Positions 1 through 8,881 are shown, counted from the first letter of the stretch. The stretch is DNA of 64,000 nt from Variovorax paradoxus (GCF_009498455.1 NZ_CP045644.1:6079001-6143000), one strand, 5' to 3'. A program made the numbers and translations. Notes: generated by a model from the sequence alone, not told the origin.

Positions 1-225
1 GCCCAGGCGGGCCAGGTCGTTCAACAGCGGCCAGTTGGCCGTGAGGCCGAGGTACAGGCTCAGCCAGACGATCGCCTGCCGGGTCGAGCGGGGCTGCGAG
101 ATCCGGCGGTCGATGCGTTGCCACAGGGTGGCGTCGGCGCCGGCATCCGACAGCGGCGCGGGACCGGATTCAGAGCGGTGGATGGCACGCGCAAACAGCG
201 CGGTGTCGAGACGCGAAACAGACAT
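1..225 (-). CDS. Phosphoethanolamine transferase (EptA-like), N-terminal fragment
   Basis: An open frame starts at an ATG at 225 and runs off the left edge of the window, giving 75 codons. The product begins MSVSRLDTALFARAI, has a basic stretch (QRIDRRISQPRSTRQ) and then enters a hydrophobic segment (AIVWLSLYLGL), as expected for the cytoplasmic start and first membrane helix of lipid A phosphoethanolamine transferases. The catalytic sulfatase-fold domain would lie outside the window. Two PAP2 phosphatases lie immediately upstream on the same strand and a PmrAB-like pair is divergent, a context typical of lipid A remodelling. The assignment rests on this short N-terminus plus context and is therefore tentative. 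Confidence 0.55.
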   Translation of the reverse strand, partial: MSVSRLDTALFARAIHRSESGPAPLSDAGADATLWQRIDRRISQPRSTRQAIVWLSLYLGLTANWPLLNDLARLG

Positions 226-282
226 GCCGCCAATGTAGGCAGCGTGCCTGAAGAGAGCCTGAACACTTCATTCAGAGCGCGT

Positions 283-858
283 TCAGGCTCGGCCGATGCG
301 CGCGCGGCGCAACAGCCGCAGGCGCGGGCTGCGCGACACCGCACGGCCGGCGGGGCGGCTGATGCCACGCTCCACCACGATCGCGACCAGCGCCGCCAGG
401 ATCGCGGCGGCCGTCACGTCGGTCGGGAAATGCAGGCCCAGGTACAGCCGGCTCCAGGCCACCGCCACCGCCGCCACGAGCGCCAGCCGCATGGGCGTGC
501 GCCACGGCAGGCACCACAGCGAGAAGGCCGCGGCAAAGGTGCCGGCCGCGTGCAGGCTGGGAAATCCCGGCCGCACGCCCTGCGGCACCCACTGGATGCC
601 AAGCCCGTAGAACGCCGGTCGCGGAAACGGCAGCACCGAACGGAACACGTTCACCACCAGCCACACCACGACCACGCTGACGAGTGCGGTGAAGAAGGCG
701 TGGCGCCAGCGGCGATCGAAAGCTGCGGCGGCCGCGATCGACAGCGCCAGCAGCGTCGGCAACACATCGGACGCGAAGACCGCGAAGCGGATGCTCCACG
801 CCGGCGCGGAGGCCGAGGCGTTGATCCAGCTGAACAGGGCGAAATCAAGGGCTTGCAT
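283..858 (-). CDS. PAP2-family membrane phosphatase
   Basis: The 191-residue multi-pass membrane protein carries the three PAP2 (phosphatidic acid phosphatase type 2) motifs: an RP-type motif 1 (FPRP near residue 78-81), PSLH at 100-103, and SRLYLGLHFPTD at 136-147 with the catalytic His143 and Asp147. Family members remove phosphate from lipid phosphates such as lipid A 1-phosphate, undecaprenyl pyrophosphate or phosphatidylglycerol phosphate on the outer face of the inner membrane. It overlaps the upstream PAP2 gene by 14 bases, so the two are translated as a unit, and the EptA-like gene follows 57 bases downstream. The exact lipid substrate cannot be read from sequence. Confidence 0.88.
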   Translation of the reverse strand: MQALDFALFSWINASASAPAWSIRFAVFASDVLPTLLALSIAAAAAFDRRWRHAFFTALVSVVVVWLVVNVFRSVLPFPRPAFYGLGIQWVPQGVRPGFPSLHAAGTFAAAFSLWCLPWRTPMRLALVAAVAVAWSRLYLGLHFPTDVTAAAILAALVAIVVERGISRPAGRAVSRSPRLRLLRRARIGRA

Positions 859-1555
859 GCAGGGGCGAAGTGCGTTCGGTGGGAAGAGGTTTCCGGCGGC
901 GCGTCACCGCCAACTCGATGGCAAAGCCGACCGTCCAGCAGACCCAGGCGGTCCACAGCGTGTGGCTCATGTAGTGCGCGCCGCGCAGCTGTTGCGCCAC
1001 GCCGAGCACGAGGCCGGCGACCAGCGCCGTGCCGAGCCACGCGAGGGCCGCGCGCGGCGCCACATGCCGCAGCACGAAGTAGCCTCCGATGAAGGCGAAG
1101 GCCGCCGAGGCATGGCCGGCCGGGAAGCAGCCGCCCGGTCCGCCGTCGCGCAGGCCCCAGGCCCAGTGCGATACGTGGCGCGCCACGCCGCCGAATTCCT
1201 TCAGGTCCCAGGGGCAGCTGGTGTCGCTCGCGTGCTTGAGCAGGCTCACGGCCAGCACCGAGGCCAGCACGCTGAGCGCGAGCTGCACGCGCGCGGCGGT
1301 GGGCAGCCGCCGCAGCACGCCCACGGGCCATCGGATGGCGGCGAACAGGCCGACGAGCAGCAGCCAGCTCAGGTTCTTGGCGCCCTCGTGCATCACGTGG
1401 ACCAGGAAGGGGTTGTCGCGCCACGGAAAGCCCATCGGCGTGCCGGCCAGGCGGGCCAGCGGCAGGTCGCCGCCGAGCGCATCCCAGGTCATCAACAAGG
1501 CCAGAGCAAGCAAGGTCAGGACTCCGGGACGGAGGTTCGGGAAACGACGGAACAT
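845..1555 (-). CDS. PAP2-family phosphatase, divergent second copy
   Basis: This 236-residue membrane protein is a second PAP2 relative. Motif 1 appears as KHASDTSCPW (Lys107), motif 2 as PAGH (145-148) and motif 3 as RGAHYMSHTLW with His198. It belongs to the branch in which motif 3 reads GAHxxSHTLW instead of the classical SRxxxxxHxxxD, so the last acidic residue is not present in the usual place. Lipid-phosphate hydrolase activity is inferred from the fold. It is the first gene of the minus-strand PAP2-PAP2-EptA set and lies head to head with the response regulator at 1692, leaving a 136-base shared promoter region. Confidence 0.8.
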   Translation of the reverse strand: MFRRFPNLRPGVLTLLALALLMTWDALGGDLPLARLAGTPMGFPWRDNPFLVHVMHEGAKNLSWLLLVGLFAAIRWPVGVLRRLPTAARVQLALSVLASVLAVSLLKHASDTSCPWDLKEFGGVARHVSHWAWGLRDGGPGGCFPAGHASAAFAFIGGYFVLRHVAPRAALAWLGTALVAGLVLGVAQQLRGAHYMSHTLWTAWVCWTVGFAIELAVTRRRKPLPTERTSPLHASP

Positions 1556-1691
1556 GAAGAAGCAGGCCTCGGAACAGACTGGGCGCGAGCCTACGCACGC
1601 AGGATGAACCCCGTCTGAAGCAACCTGAACGATTCCTGACGCAACGGCCAGGGAGGCGACGCTAGACTTCGAGTTTTTGTAAGGCCACCGC

Positions 1692-2366
1692 GTGCGAATC
1701 TTGCTGGTCGAAGATGACAGTTCGTTGGCAGACGCGGTCTGCAGCTACCTGGTCGCCAAGGCGTTCGTCGTCGATGTGGCCCCCAGCCTGGCCGAAGCGC
1801 GTGGTGCGCTGCTGTCGGTGCAGTACGCGGCGGTGCTGCTCGACCTGCACCTGGGCGACGGCGACGGCCTCTCGCTGCTGCCGCAGGTGCGTGCGCTGCG
1901 CGAGCCACCGATCGTCATCGTGCTCACGGCGCGCGACCAGGTCACCGACCGCATCCGCGGCCTCGATGCCGGCGCCGACGACTACCTCATCAAGCCCTAC
2001 GACCCGGCCGAGCTGCTCGCGCGGCTGCGGGCCGTGGAGCGCCGGCGCAGCGCCAACACCTCGCCGGTGCTGCAGCTGGGCACGCTGGAGATCGACCTGG
2101 CCCACGACCGCGTGCGCAAGGACGGCATACCCGTCGTGCTCACGCAGAAGGAATGGGCGCTGCTGCGCGTGATGGCCACGCGGCCCGAACGCATCCACAC
2201 GCGCGACAACCTGGCCGACGCACTCTACGGCTTCGGCGACGAGGCCGACAGCAACACGCTCGAGGTGTTCATCAGCCGGCTGCGGCGCAAGCTCGGGCGC
2301 AGCCACATCCAGACGCTGCGCGGCCTGGGCTACCGGCTGTCGTTCTCGGCGGACGACGAGGAATGA
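1692..2366 (+). CDS. OmpR-family response regulator (PmrA/QseB-like)
   Basis: The 224-residue protein has a receiver domain (acidic pair Glu7-Asp8-Asp9, phosphoacceptor Asp51, Thr79, Lys101) followed by a winged-helix DNA-binding domain ending LRRKLGRSHIQTLRGLGYRL. The start is a GTG at 1692 that gives the usual MRILLVEDD beginning; no strong ribosome-binding site is visible. The stop overlaps the sensor start (ATGA), so regulator and kinase are translationally coupled. The pair is divergent from PAP2 and EptA-like genes, which suggests that it controls outer-membrane lipid modification, as PmrAB does. That target assignment is inferred. Confidence 0.9.
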   Translation: MRILLVEDDSSLADAVCSYLVAKAFVVDVAPSLAEARGALLSVQYAAVLLDLHLGDGDGLSLLPQVRALREPPIVIVLTARDQVTDRIRGLDAGADDYLIKPYDPAELLARLRAVERRRSANTSPVLQLGTLEIDLAHDRVRKDGIPVVLTQKEWALLRVMATRPERIHTRDNLADALYGFGDEADSNTLEVFISRLRRKLGRSHIQTLRGLGYRLSFSADDEE

Positions 2367-3721
2367 GCGGCGCCCTCCTTCGCGACCGCCGCGATTCGCT
2401 CGCCGGGCGCCTCACGCGCACGCTGATCCTGTGGGTCGGCGGTGTGTGGCTGCTGTGCGTGTTCGCCGTGGTCTGGTACGTGGACCGCGAGATCAACCAC
2501 AACTTCGACAACGAGCTGGTCGAGGTGTCGCACCGCATGTTCGACATGGCGGTGCAGGAACTCGACAAGCTGAAGCAGCATCGCGAGAACGGCACGCGGG
2601 ACGCACCGCTGATCGCGCCCAAGCAGCTGTTCTCCGAAGACGCCGTGCTGTACCAGGTGGTCGACGTGCACGAGCACGTGCTGCTGCGCTCGGCCGAGGC
2701 GCCCAACGACGCCTTCGACGTGCCGCTGGCCGCCGGCTTCGCCAACAACCAGACCTGGCGCATCTACACCGTGCGGCACCCCACGCTCGGCCTGTACTTC
2801 CAGGTGGCCGATCCGCTCGACGAGCGCCGCCGCGCGCTGAACCGCACCTTGTTCGGCCTGATCATCCCGCTCGGCGCGGTGCTGCCGCTGCTGGCACTGG
2901 TGTTGCGGCGCGTGGCGCGCACCGAACTGCGCGTGCTGCAGCAACTGGCCGCCGAGATCGAGAAGCGCAGCGGCACCGACCTGCGCCCGATCACCCTGCC
3001 CGGCTTGCCGCAGGAGCTGCGCGCGGTGGGCGACCATGTCAACCGGCTGCTCGAGCGGCTGTCGCAGTCGCTCGACGTGGAACGCGCGCTGGCCGCCAAC
3101 GCCGCGCACGAGCTGCGCACGCCGCTGGCCGCCGCGCGCCTGCGGCTGCAGACCGCGCTCGACCACGACCTGAAGCGCACCGACGTCGAAGGCGCGCTGC
3201 AGGCGCTGCAGATGCTCAGCCACCGCACCGAGAAGCTGCTGCAGCTGTCGCGCGCCGAATCGGGCGCGTCCCTCACGCGGGCGCGGGTCGACCTCGTGCA
3301 GCTGGCGGGCACGGTCGCGCAGGAGTTCTGGCAAGACCCGCAGACCAACGAGCGCCTGAAGCTCAAGGTGCCCGACAGCGCGGCGCCCGTGGCCTTCGGC
3401 GACGTCGACGCGCTGGCGATCGCGCTGCGCAACCTCGTCGAGAACGCGTTGCGCTACAGCGGCGACGGCCGCGTGACGATCGAAGTGGCGGCGCCCTGCG
3501 TGCTCGTGGTGCGCGATGCGGGCCCGGGTGTCAGCGCCGAACAGCTGGAGTCGCTGCACCAGCGCCATGTGCGCCACGGCTCGGACCGCGCCGGCTACGG
3601 CCTGGGCATGTCGATCGTGGGCACCATCGTCGAGAAGCACAACGCGACGCTGGAGCTGGCCTCGCCGCCGGCCGGCATGGCGCGTGGCTTCGAGGCGCGC
3701 ATCGTGCTGCAGCCGGCCTGA
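2363..3721 (+). CDS. Sensor histidine kinase (PmrB/QseC-like)
   Basis: The ATG at 2363 overlaps the regulator stop codon by four bases and yields 452 residues. There is a membrane segment at about 20-38, a periplasmic region of about 120 residues, a second segment at about 163-182, and a dimerisation/phosphotransfer box ANAAHELRTPLAAARL with His249. An N-box (RNLVENALRYS) and glycine-rich ATP lid (RDAGPGV, GYGLGMSIV) follow. This is the QseC/PmrB architecture. The enzyme would autophosphorylate His249 in the inner membrane and transfer the phosphate to Asp51 of the adjacent regulator. The signal sensed is not evident. Confidence 0.9.
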   Translation: MSGALLRDRRDSLAGRLTRTLILWVGGVWLLCVFAVVWYVDREINHNFDNELVEVSHRMFDMAVQELDKLKQHRENGTRDAPLIAPKQLFSEDAVLYQVVDVHEHVLLRSAEAPNDAFDVPLAAGFANNQTWRIYTVRHPTLGLYFQVADPLDERRRALNRTLFGLIIPLGAVLPLLALVLRRVARTELRVLQQLAAEIEKRSGTDLRPITLPGLPQELRAVGDHVNRLLERLSQSLDVERALAANAAHELRTPLAAARLRLQTALDHDLKRTDVEGALQALQMLSHRTEKLLQLSRAESGASLTRARVDLVQLAGTVAQEFWQDPQTNERLKLKVPDSAAPVAFGDVDALAIALRNLVENALRYSGDGRVTIEVAAPCVLVVRDAGPGVSAEQLESLHQRHVRHGSDRAGYGLGMSIVGTIVEKHNATLELASPPAGMARGFEARIVLQPA

Positions 3722-3737
3722 ACCTGTTTCGTCAGGC

Positions 3738-4160
3738 TCAGTCGCTGACGATCTCGCGCAGCCAGTCGGGCAGCGGCAGCGCCTTCTGCTTCGGGAAGTC
3801 GACCCAGATGGTGGTGGCGCCGCCGGCCGCGCAGAGCACGTCGGGCGCGTCTTCGCGGACCATGGTGGCCCAGCTTTCGAAGGTCGTGCGTCCCGGGTCG
3901 CTCACGTACATCTTGAGCCGCACGTTGCCCGGGTACTCGATCTGCCGGTAGAAGTTGCAGAAGGCGTTGACGATCACCATGCCTTCGCCGCCCGGCGTGG
4001 GCTCCACGCCGAGCGAGCGGATCCAGTCGATGCGCGCGGTCTCGAGGTAGCGAAAGTAGGTGCCGTTGTTCAGGTGGCCCATGGCGTCCATGTCGCCCCA
4101 GCGGATGGGGATCGACATTTCGAACACGAGCTTCTTCTTTTCGGGGATTTCGATTCTCAT
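3738..4160 (-). CDS. Acyl-CoA thioesterase, hotdog fold (4HBT family)
   Basis: The 140-residue product has the 4-hydroxybenzoyl-CoA thioesterase signature RWGDMDAMGHLNNGTYFRYLE at its N-terminus, with acidic residues at 23 and 25 as the probable catalytic site. Length and motif match small hotdog-fold thioesterases (YbgC/FadM type) that hydrolyse acyl-CoA to free acid and CoA in the cytoplasm. The start is the ATG at 4160, which overlaps the stop of the transporter gene (ATGA), making it the last gene of a coupled three-gene operon. The HK gene converges on it with only 16 bases between the stops. The acyl substrate is unknown. Confidence 0.88.
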   Translation of the reverse strand: MRIEIPEKKKLVFEMSIPIRWGDMDAMGHLNNGTYFRYLETARIDWIRSLGVEPTPGGEGMVIVNAFCNFYRQIEYPGNVRLKMYVSDPGRTTFESWATMVREDAPDVLCAAGGATTIWVDFPKQKALPLPDWLREIVSD

Positions 4161-5011
4161 CGGTGGGCCTTGATGGATGCGAGGATGCCCAGGACGAACA
4201 GCGCCGCCGCCAGCCATTCGGTGGCCTGCGGCCAGCGGCCGTCCCAGAGGAAGGAATAGAGCAAGGCGAACAGCGTCTCGCTCACGATCAGTTGGCCGCA
4301 CAGGCTGGCCGAGAGGCGCTGGCTGGCGACGTTCCAGAGGATGGTTGCGAGCCACGACGAGCCGAAGCCGCTCGCCAATGCAACCCAGATGAAGAGCATG
4401 CCGTCGGGCCGCGACTGCAGCGTGGCGACATCGCTGCCCGCCACCGCCCACAGCAGCAAGGCGCCGAGGCCGGTCGCAATGCCGAGCCAGTTGGCCCAGT
4501 CGGCCGCGTGCACCTCGCGGTGCCGTTGCAGCCAGGCGGCATTGAGCAGGCCGTAGACCGTCCAGCTCACCATCGCGGCCAGCGCCAGCGCGATGCCCCA
4601 GCCGAAGCGCGCACCGCCGCCGCCACCGCCGCCGCCATGCTGCGCCGACCATGCGCCCCACATCATCAGTGCGATGCCCGCGCCCGTGAGCAGCAGGCCG
4701 GGCAGCAAGGCCCGCATGTGCAGGCCCGCGGGCCGGCCGAGCAGCATCATCCAGACGGGAATCGTGCCGATGATGAGGCTGGGCACCTCGGTGCCCGCCG
4801 CTGCGATGCCGAAGGCCAGCAGCAGGTAGTACCCGCTGAAGCCCAGCACGCTGAGGCCAAGCGCCGCCAGCGCCTGCCGGCCCGTGGGCCAGCGCACCGC
4901 CGCAGGCCGCGCGAACACCGCCAGCGCGGACACCGCACCAAACACCACATAGCGCGCCGCCGTGATGTCGACCATGCCGAAGTGACCGACCATGCGCGGC
5001 GCCACGAACAC
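4157..5011 (-). CDS. DMT-superfamily (EamA/RhaT-like) transporter
   Basis: The product has about ten hydrophobic helices in two EamA-like halves, typical of drug/metabolite transporters that export metabolites across the inner membrane. A run of glycines lies in the middle loop. The listed start is the GTG at 5011 (284 residues), but the reading frame stays open upstream and encodes a good first helix (IGIAAGLAAGALWGLV) back to a CTG at 5074. That CTG overlaps the SDR stop as CTGA and would give 305 residues, the normal family length. The true start is therefore probably upstream of 5011. The gene is coupled to the thioesterase by an ATGA overlap. Confidence 0.85.
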   Translation of the reverse strand: MFVAPRMVGHFGMVDITAARYVVFGAVSALAVFARPAAVRWPTGRQALAALGLSVLGFSGYYLLLAFGIAAAGTEVPSLIIGTIPVWMMLLGRPAGLHMRALLPGLLLTGAGIALMMWGAWSAQHGGGGGGGGARFGWGIALALAAMVSWTVYGLLNAAWLQRHREVHAADWANWLGIATGLGALLLWAVAGSDVATLQSRPDGMLFIWVALASGFGSSWLATILWNVASQRLSASLCGQLIVSETLFALLYSFLWDGRWPQATEWLAAALFVLGILASIKAHR

Positions 5012-5070
5012 CAGGCCCCAGAGCGCGCCCGCAGCCAGCCCGGCTGCGATGCCGATCCACGCCCGCGGAC

Positions 5071-5853
5071 TCAGATCGCGAACCCGTCATCGGCTGCGAT
5101 GACCGCGCCGTTCACGAAATGGCTCTCGCCGCTGGCCAGCAGCACGATCAGGCCGTCGAGGTCTTCGGGCTTGCCCACGCGCTTGCGCGGCAGCATGCTG
5201 ACCAGCTTGGCGCCGCGCTCGGTGCTCCAGTGCTCCTCGTTGAGCTCGGTCGTGATGTAGCCCGGGCACAGCGCGTTCACGTTGATGCCGAAGCGGCCCC
5301 ACTCGAGCGCCATGGCCTTGGTCATCTGCACCACCGCGGACTTGCTCATGCAGTAGGTGCCGATCTGCGGCATGACCTTCAGCGCCGCCGACGACGCGAT
5401 GTTGATGATGCGTCCGCCGATGTAGGTGCCCGGCGCGGTGCCCTGGGCGCGCGCCAGCATGCGCTTGCCGACCTCTTGCGCGACGAAGAAGGAACCCTTC
5501 ACGTTGGTGTCGAAGATGTAGTCGTAGTCGTCGGGCGTGACGTCCTGCAGGCGCTGCGTGGTGCTCACGCCCGAGTTGTTGACCAGGACGTCGATGGGCC
5601 CGACTTCGGTTTCGGCGCGCGCCACGGCGGCCTTGATGCTGCCGATGTCGGTCACGTCGAGCTCGACCACGTGGGCGTCGTGGCCCTCGCCTTCGATGCG
5701 CGCGCGCAGCTCCTTGAGCTTGTCGACGCGGCGGCTGGCCAGCACCACGGCGGCGCCGGCACGGGCCAGCGTTTTCGCGAACTGGGCGCCCAGTCCGCTG
5801 GAGGCGCCGGTGACGAAGGCCACGCGGCCGGAGAGATCGATGCTGTAAGCCAT
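5071..5853 (-). CDS. Short-chain dehydrogenase/reductase
   Basis: The 260-residue classical SDR has the cofactor motif TGASSGLG at 15-22, NNSG at 92-95 (NNAG in most relatives), and the catalytic Ser154/155, Tyr167 and Lys171. Arg residues after the second strand (SRRVDK) suggest NADP(H) preference. The enzyme would interconvert an alcohol and a ketone in the cytoplasm; family resemblance alone does not fix the substrate (3-oxoacyl-type or other). It heads the minus-strand operon with the DMT exporter and thioesterase, and is divergent from ETF-QO. Joint function with a thioesterase hints at acyl-CoA or fatty-acid-like substrates, which is inference. Confidence 0.9.
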   Translation of the reverse strand: MAYSIDLSGRVAFVTGASSGLGAQFAKTLARAGAAVVLASRRVDKLKELRARIEGEGHDAHVVELDVTDIGSIKAAVARAETEVGPIDVLVNNSGVSTTQRLQDVTPDDYDYIFDTNVKGSFFVAQEVGKRMLARAQGTAPGTYIGGRIINIASSAALKVMPQIGTYCMSKSAVVQMTKAMALEWGRFGINVNALCPGYITTELNEEHWSTERGAKLVSMLPRKRVGKPEDLDGLIVLLASGESHFVNGAVIAADDGFAI

Positions 5854-5994
5854 GGGCAGAATCCTGTGGAGTCGCGCAGGTGACGCAGGGCGCCTCGCCT
5901 GCGGGCGACAAGGAGCACCGCCGGACGCCGCATAAAATGCCCGGCGAACCGGGACGCCCCCGCGCCTCTAAAAATCATTATCGACCCAACCCAC

Positions 5995-7698
5995 ATGACG
6001 CACGACGAAATCCTCGCCCAGTTCGGCCCTCGCGAAGCCATGGAATACGACGTGGTCGTGGTCGGCGGCGGCCCCGCCGGCCTCTCGACCGCGATCCGCC
6101 TCAAGCAGCTCGCCGCCCAGCAGGAGAAGGAAATCTCCGTCGTGGTGCTCGAGAAGGGTTCCGAGCCCGGCGCGCACATCCTGTCGGGCGCCATCATGGA
6201 CCCGCGCGCGCTCAACGAACTGCTGCCCGATTGGCAGGAACTCGGCGCGCCGCTGAACCAGCCCGTGACCGACGACGCCATGGTGTTCCTCGGCGAGAAG
6301 TCGGGCCTGCGCACGCCCAACGCGTTCCTGCCGGCCTGCTTCCAGAACCACGGCAACTACATCATCAGCCTGGGTGCGTTCACCAAGTGGCTGGCGCAGC
6401 AGGCCGAGAACCTCGGCGTGGAAATCTTCCCGGGCTTCCCGGCCGCCGAAGTGCTCTACAACGAGAACGGCTCGGTGCGCGGCGTCGCCACCGGCAACAT
6501 GGGCGTCGGCAAGGACGGCGAGCCCACCGAGAACTTCCAGCTCGGCATGGAACTGCTGGGCAAGTACACGGTGTTCGCCGAAGGCGCACGCGGCCACCTG
6601 GGCCGACAGCTCATCGCGAAGTTCAAGCTCGACGAAGGCCGCGACCCGCAGACCTACGGACTGGGCGTCAAGGAAGTCTGGGAAATCGACCCCAAGCGCC
6701 ACCAGCCCGGCTTCGTGCTGCACACGGCCGGCTGGCCGATGAAGAGCGACACCTACGGCGGCGCGTTCCTCTATCACATGGAGGACAACAAGGTCACGAT
6801 GGGCTTCATCACGGGCCTGGACTACAGCAACCCGTACCTGAGCCCGTTCGAGGAAATGCAGCGCTGGAAGCTGCACCCCAACATCCGCTGGTACCTCGAG
6901 GGCGACGAAGCCAAGGGCATCAAGCCCGCCAAGCGCATCGGCTACGGCGCGCGCGCCATCACGGCCGGCGGCCTGATGTCGCTGCCCAAGACGGTGTTCC
7001 CGGGCGGCGCGCTGGTCGGCTGCGAAGCCGGTTACCTGAACGTGAGCCGCATCAAGGGCAGCCACGCCGCCATCAAGACCGGCATGCTGTGCGCCGAAGC
7101 CGCGTTCGACGCGGTCATGGCCGGCCGCCAGCACGACGAGCTCACGGCCTACCCCGCCGCGTTCGAGAAGAGCTGGCTCTACACCGAGCTGAACAAGGCG
7201 CGCAACTTCAAGGCCTGGTTCAAGAAGGGCCTGGGCATCGCGACGCTCATGAACGGCGTCGAGCAGTGGCTGCTCAAGGGCCACATCCCATGGACCCTGC
7301 GCCGCAACAAGCCCGACCACCAGTACCTGAAGCCGGCCGCCGAGTGCAAGCCCATCGTCTATCCGAAGCCGGACGGCAAGCTCACCTTCGATCGCCTCTC
7401 CAGCGTGTTCATCAGCAACACGAACCACGAAGAGCAGCAACCCGCCCACCTGACGCTGAAAGACGCGTCGGTGCCGGTCAACGTCAACCTCGCCAAGTTC
7501 GCCGGCCCCGAAAGCCGCTACTGCCCGGCCGGCGTGTACGAGTTCGTGCCCGACGAAGCCAGCGCCGGCAAGGAGCGCCTGCAGATCAACGCGCAGAACT
7601 GCGTGCACTGCAAGACCTGCGACATCAAGGACCCGACGCAGAACATCGTCTGGGTCACGCCCGAAGGCGGCGGCGGTCCGAACTACGTGGGCATGTAA
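5995..7698 (+). CDS. Electron transfer flavoprotein-ubiquinone oxidoreductase
   Basis: The 567-residue protein has an N-terminal FAD site (VVVGGGPAGLSTAIRL, glycines 24-29), a central membrane-associated quinone-binding region, and a C-terminal 4Fe-4S domain with cysteines in CPAGVYEF and NCVHCKTCDIKDPTQNI. Length and motifs match ETF-QO along its whole extent. It takes electrons from reduced electron transfer flavoprotein, which collects them from acyl-CoA and other dehydrogenases, and passes them to ubiquinone at the inner membrane. It is a single-gene unit, followed 22 bases later by a strong intrinsic terminator. Confidence 0.97.
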   Translation: MTHDEILAQFGPREAMEYDVVVVGGGPAGLSTAIRLKQLAAQQEKEISVVVLEKGSEPGAHILSGAIMDPRALNELLPDWQELGAPLNQPVTDDAMVFLGEKSGLRTPNAFLPACFQNHGNYIISLGAFTKWLAQQAENLGVEIFPGFPAAEVLYNENGSVRGVATGNMGVGKDGEPTENFQLGMELLGKYTVFAEGARGHLGRQLIAKFKLDEGRDPQTYGLGVKEVWEIDPKRHQPGFVLHTAGWPMKSDTYGGAFLYHMEDNKVTMGFITGLDYSNPYLSPFEEMQRWKLHPNIRWYLEGDEAKGIKPAKRIGYGARAITAGGLMSLPKTVFPGGALVGCEAGYLNVSRIKGSHAAIKTGMLCAEAAFDAVMAGRQHDELTAYPAAFEKSWLYTELNKARNFKAWFKKGLGIATLMNGVEQWLLKGHIPWTLRRNKPDHQYLKPAAECKPIVYPKPDGKLTFDRLSSVFISNTNHEEQQPAHLTLKDASVPVNVNLAKFAGPESRYCPAGVYEFVPDEASAGKERLQINAQNCVHCKTCDIKDPTQNIVWVTPEGGGGPNYVGM

Positions 7699-7720
7699 GC
7701 CCCGCCGCATCGATGCATGC

Positions 7721-7744
7721 AAGCCCTCTTCGGAGGGCTTTTTT
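7721..7744 (+). terminator. Rho-independent terminator of ETF-QO
   Basis: A perfect 8-bp stem (AAGCCCTC/GAGGGCTT) closes a TTCG tetraloop and runs into a T-tract at 7739-7744. It lies 22 bases after the ETF-QO stop. The minus-strand gene at 7754 ends just beyond, so the hairpin may also serve that transcript, though the poly-A side is weaker. Confidence 0.93.
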
Positions 7745-7753
7745 CATGGCGCG

Positions 7754-8815
7754 TCAGGCGAGGTACGCGGCGACCTCGTCGGGCGTGAGGAAGTGCACCA
7801 GCGACACCTGCGGGTGCTGCTCGGCGTGCAGCACGTGGGTGAACCCGTTCCAGCCGCGCGCGGGCTTGTCGTCCGTCTCCAGCGCGACGAGCACCAGCCG
7901 GCCCTGCCTGCGCGCGTTCTCGCGCAGCGTGCCTTCGCCCCAGGACCACGCCATGCGGTCCACCAGCTCGCCCTTGGCGTAGGCGGTCGCCTGCAGCCAG
8001 AGGAACGAGGCGGCATCGCTGTCGCCGTCGCGGCGCGTGCGCGGCGGTTGCCGGATGCCCAGCGTCTGGGCGTGCGTTTCCATCAGGTCCTGCAGCAGGG
8101 TGAAGGCGTGGAAGTTGTTGTTGAGGCCCTGGGCGCGAACGACCATGCCCGCGCGCGACGTCGGCAGCAGGACCACCAGCTCGTCTTCGTACGACAGCAG
8201 AGCCGCGGCGCGCAGGAAGTGCAAGGCCTCGAAGGGCAGCGAGTCGTTGGCGTACATGGCCTCGACGTGCGCGAGCAGGCCTTCGTCCGCCACCAGCGAC
8301 TGGTGGTTGCGCACGTCGCGCACCACCATGGTCATGAGCGGCAGCACCAGCAGGTCGACCGCGCGCTGGCGCGCATCGACCTCGAAACGCGCCTGCGGCG
8401 ACAGCGACGCGAGCGCCGCTTCGGCGGCCTGCCAGGCGGCGAGTTCGTCCTCGTCCTGCGGTTCCTCGTCGTCTTCGTCGGGTTCGTCCGGCTGCGCCGC
8501 GCAGTACGGCGCCAGCGACGCCAGCAGGCGCCCCGCCAGCTGCCGCACGGCGTCGAACATGAGCTGCGGATCGGCGCCGTTCTCGACCAGCGCGCCGCAG
8601 AACACCGCCAGCAACGCGGCCCGGTGCGGATGCAGGTCGCCGAGCTGCGCGAGGGCGGCGCGCAGCACCTCGTCCTTCGCCGCGCCCTCCACCACCTCGA
8701 AGTAGAGCCCGCGGACCTCCGGCCGCTTGAAGAAGGAAGCCTGGGTGTCGAGGTCGGCGTCCTGCAGCACAGGCAAACGCAGGGTGGCGAGGAGATCGGG
8801 AGGCAGCATGGGCAT
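7754..8815 (-). CDS. Conserved hypothetical protein, about 353 residues
   Basis: The reading frame has coding character and a clean start at ATG 8815 (a GTG at 8833 would add six residues). The product is soluble, Leu/Ala-rich and helical. It has an acidic stretch in the first half (PDEPDEDDEEPQDEDE) that probably forms a flexible linker, and ends VSLVHFLTPDEVAAYLA. No catalytic motif or membrane segment was recognised. It sits between ETF-QO (convergent) and the divergent denD-like gene, apparently as its own unit. No function is proposed. Confidence 0.72.
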   Translation of the reverse strand: MPMLPPDLLATLRLPVLQDADLDTQASFFKRPEVRGLYFEVVEGAAKDEVLRAALAQLGDLHPHRAALLAVFCGALVENGADPQLMFDAVRQLAGRLLASLAPYCAAQPDEPDEDDEEPQDEDELAAWQAAEAALASLSPQARFEVDARQRAVDLLVLPLMTMVVRDVRNHQSLVADEGLLAHVEAMYANDSLPFEALHFLRAAALLSYEDELVVLLPTSRAGMVVRAQGLNNNFHAFTLLQDLMETHAQTLGIRQPPRTRRDGDSDAASFLWLQATAYAKGELVDRMAWSWGEGTLRENARRQGRLVLVALETDDKPARGWNGFTHVLHAEQHPQVSLVHFLTPDEVAAYLA

Positions 8816-8881
8816 GCGCAAATTGTGCGGCACCCGCCGACGCTATCCTCGCGAGGCAAGGACACAAGGAGACAGGACCTC

